Source: Pseudomonadota bacterium
GTDB taxonomy: Bacteria; Pseudomonadota; Alphaproteobacteria; Sphingomonadales; Sphingomonadaceae
Assembly (NCBI GenBank): GCA_023457895.1
Contig: JAEXAY010000039.1
Coordinates: 62,001-126,000, forward strand
Reading direction: 5' to 3'
DNA length: 64,000 bases
The notes below the pieces were generated by a model, which saw only the letters and a program-made list of their open reading frames with translations, was not told where the DNA came from and searched no databases. The position numbers and the translations under genes are program-made. Positions 61,687-64,000 of this stretch are shown in pieces; the first letter of the stretch is position 1, and each line of letters starts with the position of its first letter.

Positions 61687-63198
61687 ATGACCCGCATCCA
61701 TCACCCCGCCTTTCGCGACAAGCTGATGAGCGCCGAGGACGCCGCACGGTTCATAAATCCCGGCGACAGCGTGGGGATGAGCGGTTTCACCGGGGCGGGC
61801 TATCCCAAGGCGGTGCCGGTGGCGCTCGCAGAACGGATGAAGGAAGCGCATGCGCGCGGAGAGGAATTCCAGATCCGCATGTGGACCGGCGCCTCGACCG
61901 GGCCGGAACTCGACGGCGCGCTCGCGGCGGTCGATGGCGTCTCCTACCGGATGCCCTATAACAGCGATCCGGTCACCCGCGAGATGATCAACAAGGGCGA
62001 GATCGAATATCTCGACATTCATCTTTCGCAGGTCGCACCGATGGTGTGGCAGGGCTTTCTCGGCCCGCTCGACGTCGCGGTAATCGAAGTTTCAGGAATC
62101 AAGGACGATGGCACGCTGATCCCGGCCAGTTCTATCGGCAACAACAAGACCTGGCTCGACACCGCGAGCCGCATCATCCTCGAGGTCAACAGCTGGCACA
62201 GCGAGCATCTGGAAGGGATGCACGACATCTATTACGGCACCCGCCTGCCGCCCGAGCGCATGCCGATCCCCATTGTGCGCGCCGATGGCCGCATCGGCCA
62301 GACGACTTTCAAGGTGGATCCGGCGCGCGTCGTCGCAGTGGTCGAGACCGACAAGCCCGACCGCAACGCGCCCTTCTCGCCGCCCGATGATACCGCCCGC
62401 ACGATTGCGGGGCACATCCTCGACTTTCTCGGCAATGAGGTGAAGCAGGGCCGCATCCCAGCCTCGATGCTCCCGATCCAGTCGGGCGTCGGCAATATCG
62501 CCAATGCGGTGCTGACCGGCCTCATCGATTCCCCGTTCGAGGATTTGATGGCCTATACCGAGGTCATCCAGGACGGGATGATGGACCTGCTCGACAGCGG
62601 CAAGCTGACCTTCGCCTCGGCTACCGCCTTCTCGCTCAGTCCCGAGCGCGCGCACGACATCAACGCCAATATGGAAAAATATCGCGGCCGAATGCTCCTG
62701 CGCACGCAGGAAATCTCGAACCATCCGGAAGTCATCCGCCGCCTCGGCTGCATCGCGATGAACGGCCTCATCGAGGCTGACATCTATGGCTATGTGAACT
62801 CGACTCATATCATGGGCTCGCGCATTCAGAACGGCATCGGCGGATCGGGCGACTTTGCCCGCAATGCGTTCATCAGTTTCTTCATGACGCCCTCGACCGC
62901 CAAAGGCGGCAAGATCAGCGCGATCGTGCCGCAGGTCAGCCATGTCGACCATATCACGCAGGATGTTCAGGTGATCGTCACCGAACAGGGGCTCGCCGAC
63001 CTGCGCGGCCTTTCACCCAAGAAGCGCGCCGAACAGATTATCGCCAAATGCGCGCACCCCGATTACCGCCCGATGCTCGAAGATTATTACGCCCGCGCGC
63101 TCAGGGAAGCCCATGGCCTGCAATCGCCCTCGCTGCTCGGCGAGAGCCTGTCATGGCACCAGCGCTATCTGGAAACGGGGTCGATGAAGCTCGGGTAG
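61687..63198 (+). CDS. Acetyl-CoA hydrolase/succinyl-CoA:acetate CoA-transferase
   Basis: This 503-residue class I CoA-transferase moves CoA between acetate and succinate. The acyl-glutamate is residue 292 in AYTEVIQDGM. GNIANAVLTG, GRMLLRTQEISNHPE, the central IPASSIGNNKTWLD and a late VTEQGLADLRGLSP also match the family. The ATG at 61687 follows AAGGAG by 7 bases; the ATG at 61663 is less good. Its products link to the TCA cycle, and it could help handle acetyl- and succinyl-CoA from steroid breakdown, though it lies far from the island and is probably a housekeeping gene. Confidence 0.88.
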   Translation: MTRIHHPAFRDKLMSAEDAARFINPGDSVGMSGFTGAGYPKAVPVALAERMKEAHARGEEFQIRMWTGASTGPELDGALAAVDGVSYRMPYNSDPVTREMINKGEIEYLDIHLSQVAPMVWQGFLGPLDVAVIEVSGIKDDGTLIPASSIGNNKTWLDTASRIILEVNSWHSEHLEGMHDIYYGTRLPPERMPIPIVRADGRIGQTTFKVDPARVVAVVETDKPDRNAPFSPPDDTARTIAGHILDFLGNEVKQGRIPASMLPIQSGVGNIANAVLTGLIDSPFEDLMAYTEVIQDGMMDLLDSGKLTFASATAFSLSPERAHDINANMEKYRGRMLLRTQEISNHPEVIRRLGCIAMNGLIEADIYGYVNSTHIMGSRIQNGIGGSGDFARNAFISFFMTPSTAKGGKISAIVPQVSHVDHITQDVQVIVTEQGLADLRGLSPKKRAEQIIAKCAHPDYRPMLEDYYARALREAHGLQSPSLLGESLSWHQRYLETGSMKLG

Positions 63199-63204
63199 CA
63201 TCCC

Positions 63205-63687
63205 TTACATCGCGTTCAAACACCCCGCCACCCGCGTCGTTACCTTGTCCCAAACCCGGCGGTCGGCGGTGCGGTAGGCAAGTTCGACACTGCGCCACAG
63301 GTCGTTTTCAAGTACGCCCTTGTGGTAGACGATCTTGCCGCCGCGCATGCCGGAGAAGACAAAACTGCCCGCTCCCGCGCGCTTGTACGTCACCCGTCCG
63401 CCGTCTTTCCGGAATTGGGCAATGCGCCAGTTCATGGCGCGGGCAACGCTCCAGTCCTCGGCATTGGTCGCACCCCAGACGCGGATTTCATTGCCATTCG
63501 CGCCTCTGAATGTGCGTCCGTCACCATTGTCCGCCTCCGGCTGCGGCGTCACCAGGTGCATCGGATAGCAGAGCGTGTAGCTATATTTGGCATTGCCATA
63601 ATCGCCCCATTGCACGGTGCGCGATTGTTGGGCAGCGGCAGGGAGCGCCAGCAAGGTCAGCGCTCCCGCGGCAAGAAAAAATTTCAT
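63205..63687 (-). CDS. Conserved secreted protein of unknown function
   Basis: This 160-residue protein has an N-terminal signal peptide (MKFFLAAGALTLLALPAAAQ). The mature part has VQWGDYGNAKYSYTLCYP near the N-terminus and ends KVTTRVAGCLNAM; the two Cys may pair. The ATG at 63687 has GGAGGAG 7 bases upstream; a longer frame is not protein-like. It is convergent with the CoA-transferase gene. I do not recognise a family function. Confidence 0.68.
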   Translation of the reverse strand: MKFFLAAGALTLLALPAAAQQSRTVQWGDYGNAKYSYTLCYPMHLVTPQPEADNGDGRTFRGANGNEIRVWGATNAEDWSVARAMNWRIAQFRKDGGRVTYKRAGAGSFVFSGMRGGKIVYHKGVLENDLWRSVELAYRTADRRVWDKVTTRVAGCLNAM

Positions 63688-63744
63688 TAGGTTGCTCCTC
63701 CCTGATGCTGGGCATAACATCTCAACCTCCGGCCACAGAACAAA

Positions 63745-63777
63745 AAAATCCCCCTGCGGCGAACCGAGGGGGATTTT
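63745..63777 (-). terminator. Bidirectional terminator downstream of ndk
   Basis: The 11-bp perfect stem AAAATCCCCCT (63745-63755) and AGGGGGATTTT (63767-63777) has an 11-base loop. On the minus strand it is followed by a T-run (revcomp of caaaaaaa). It ends the ndk transcript, whose coding region stops at 63830. Confidence 0.88.
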
Positions 63778-63829
63778 GATCCTGCTGCCTGCCAAGCGCC
63801 AGAGGCCCTGCTGGCGGTCTTTGCTCGGC

Positions 63830-64000
63830 TTAGCCCACCAATTCTTCAGGCTTGAAGAAATAGGCGATTTCGGTTGCGGCATTCTCATCCGAGTCCGAAC
63901 CATGGACCGAATTGGCTTCGATGCTTTCCGCGAAAGTCTTGCGGATCGTTCCTTCGGCGGCGTCGGCCGGGTTGGTCGCACCCATGATGTCGCGGTTGCG
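63830..64000 (-). CDS. ndk: Nucleoside diphosphate kinase, C-terminal part only
   Basis: The last 56 residues of Ndk are visible, read leftward from the window edge to the TAA at 63830. MGATNPADAAEGTIRK, the conserved SVHGSDS segment after the active site, and a YFF end are all typical. The 5' part and start lie outside the window. Ndk makes NTPs from NDPs through a phosphohistidine intermediate. A terminator follows at 63745-63777. Confidence 0.93.
   Translation of the reverse strand, partial: RNRDIMGATNPADAAEGTIRKTFAESIEANSVHGSDSDENAATEIAYFFKPEELVG

Overview
The window is GC-rich and densely coded. It looks like a chromosomal segment of an alphaproteobacterium of the order Sphingomonadales, in the Sphingopyxis/Novosphingobium range. 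The evidence is indirect: a CckA kinase, a GTTC-N7-GTTC LexA box at recA, a gene-transfer-agent-type lysis pair, an HdaA protein, and several classes of short palindromic repeats in gene gaps. No tRNA, rRNA, CRISPR array or insertion sequence was seen. Both ends cut through genes (cysNC on the left, ndk on the right).

Region 1 (1-2.8 kb) is sulfate activation: the end of a fused cysNC and then cysQ.

Region 2 (2.8-32.4 kb) is the main accessory content, a steroid-catabolism island. A run of 19 minus-strand genes (20993 down to 2770) carries hsaC and the rings C/D set: ipdA, ipdB, ipdC, ipdF, echA20-like, fadD3-like and fadA6-like genes, two alpha/beta pairs of acyl-CoA dehydrogenases, a FadA5-like thiolase, a MaoC hydratase and a true ketosteroid isomerase. 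Back-to-back with it on the plus strand are hsaA-hsaD-hsaE-hsaG-hsaF (21.2-26.0 kb), which end at a good terminator. Together they would take a 3-hydroxy-9,10-seco-steroid through catechol cleavage and hydrolysis to a C5 hydroxydienoate and HIP. HIP is then activated to its CoA ester and dismantled to acetyl-, propionyl- and succinyl-level products. Farther right (26.0-32.4 kb) lie a LuxR-type regulator and a group of SDR, luciferase-like flavoprotein, NmrA-like and NTF2-fold genes of unknown substrate. A box, GATTTGCGT, occurs both in the divergent promoter and as a perfect inverted repeat beside the regulator gene.

Region 3 (32.4-33.9 kb) holds an endolysin-holin pair of gene-transfer-agent type and a small I78-like lipoprotein.

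Region 4 (33.9-64 kb) is ordinary core genome: alaS, recA, cckA, an M13 peptidase, smpB, dapA, slt, greB, ppk2, an aberrant pyruvate-kinase-like gene, aspS, rnd, ppx-ppk1-hdaA, a DUF2066-like membrane protein, purM, a purN fused to a YjbR domain, an acetate/succinate CoA-transferase and the end of ndk.

The most unusual items are these: a palindromic repeat inserted in frame inside an acyl-CoA dehydrogenase whose central domain is also shortened; the occupation of every loose junction of the 19-gene operon by a palindromic repeat; the candidate shared operator; the purN-YjbR fusion; the pyruvate-kinase-like protein without a C-terminal domain; and an Asp-to-Glu change at a ketosteroid isomerase catalytic position.
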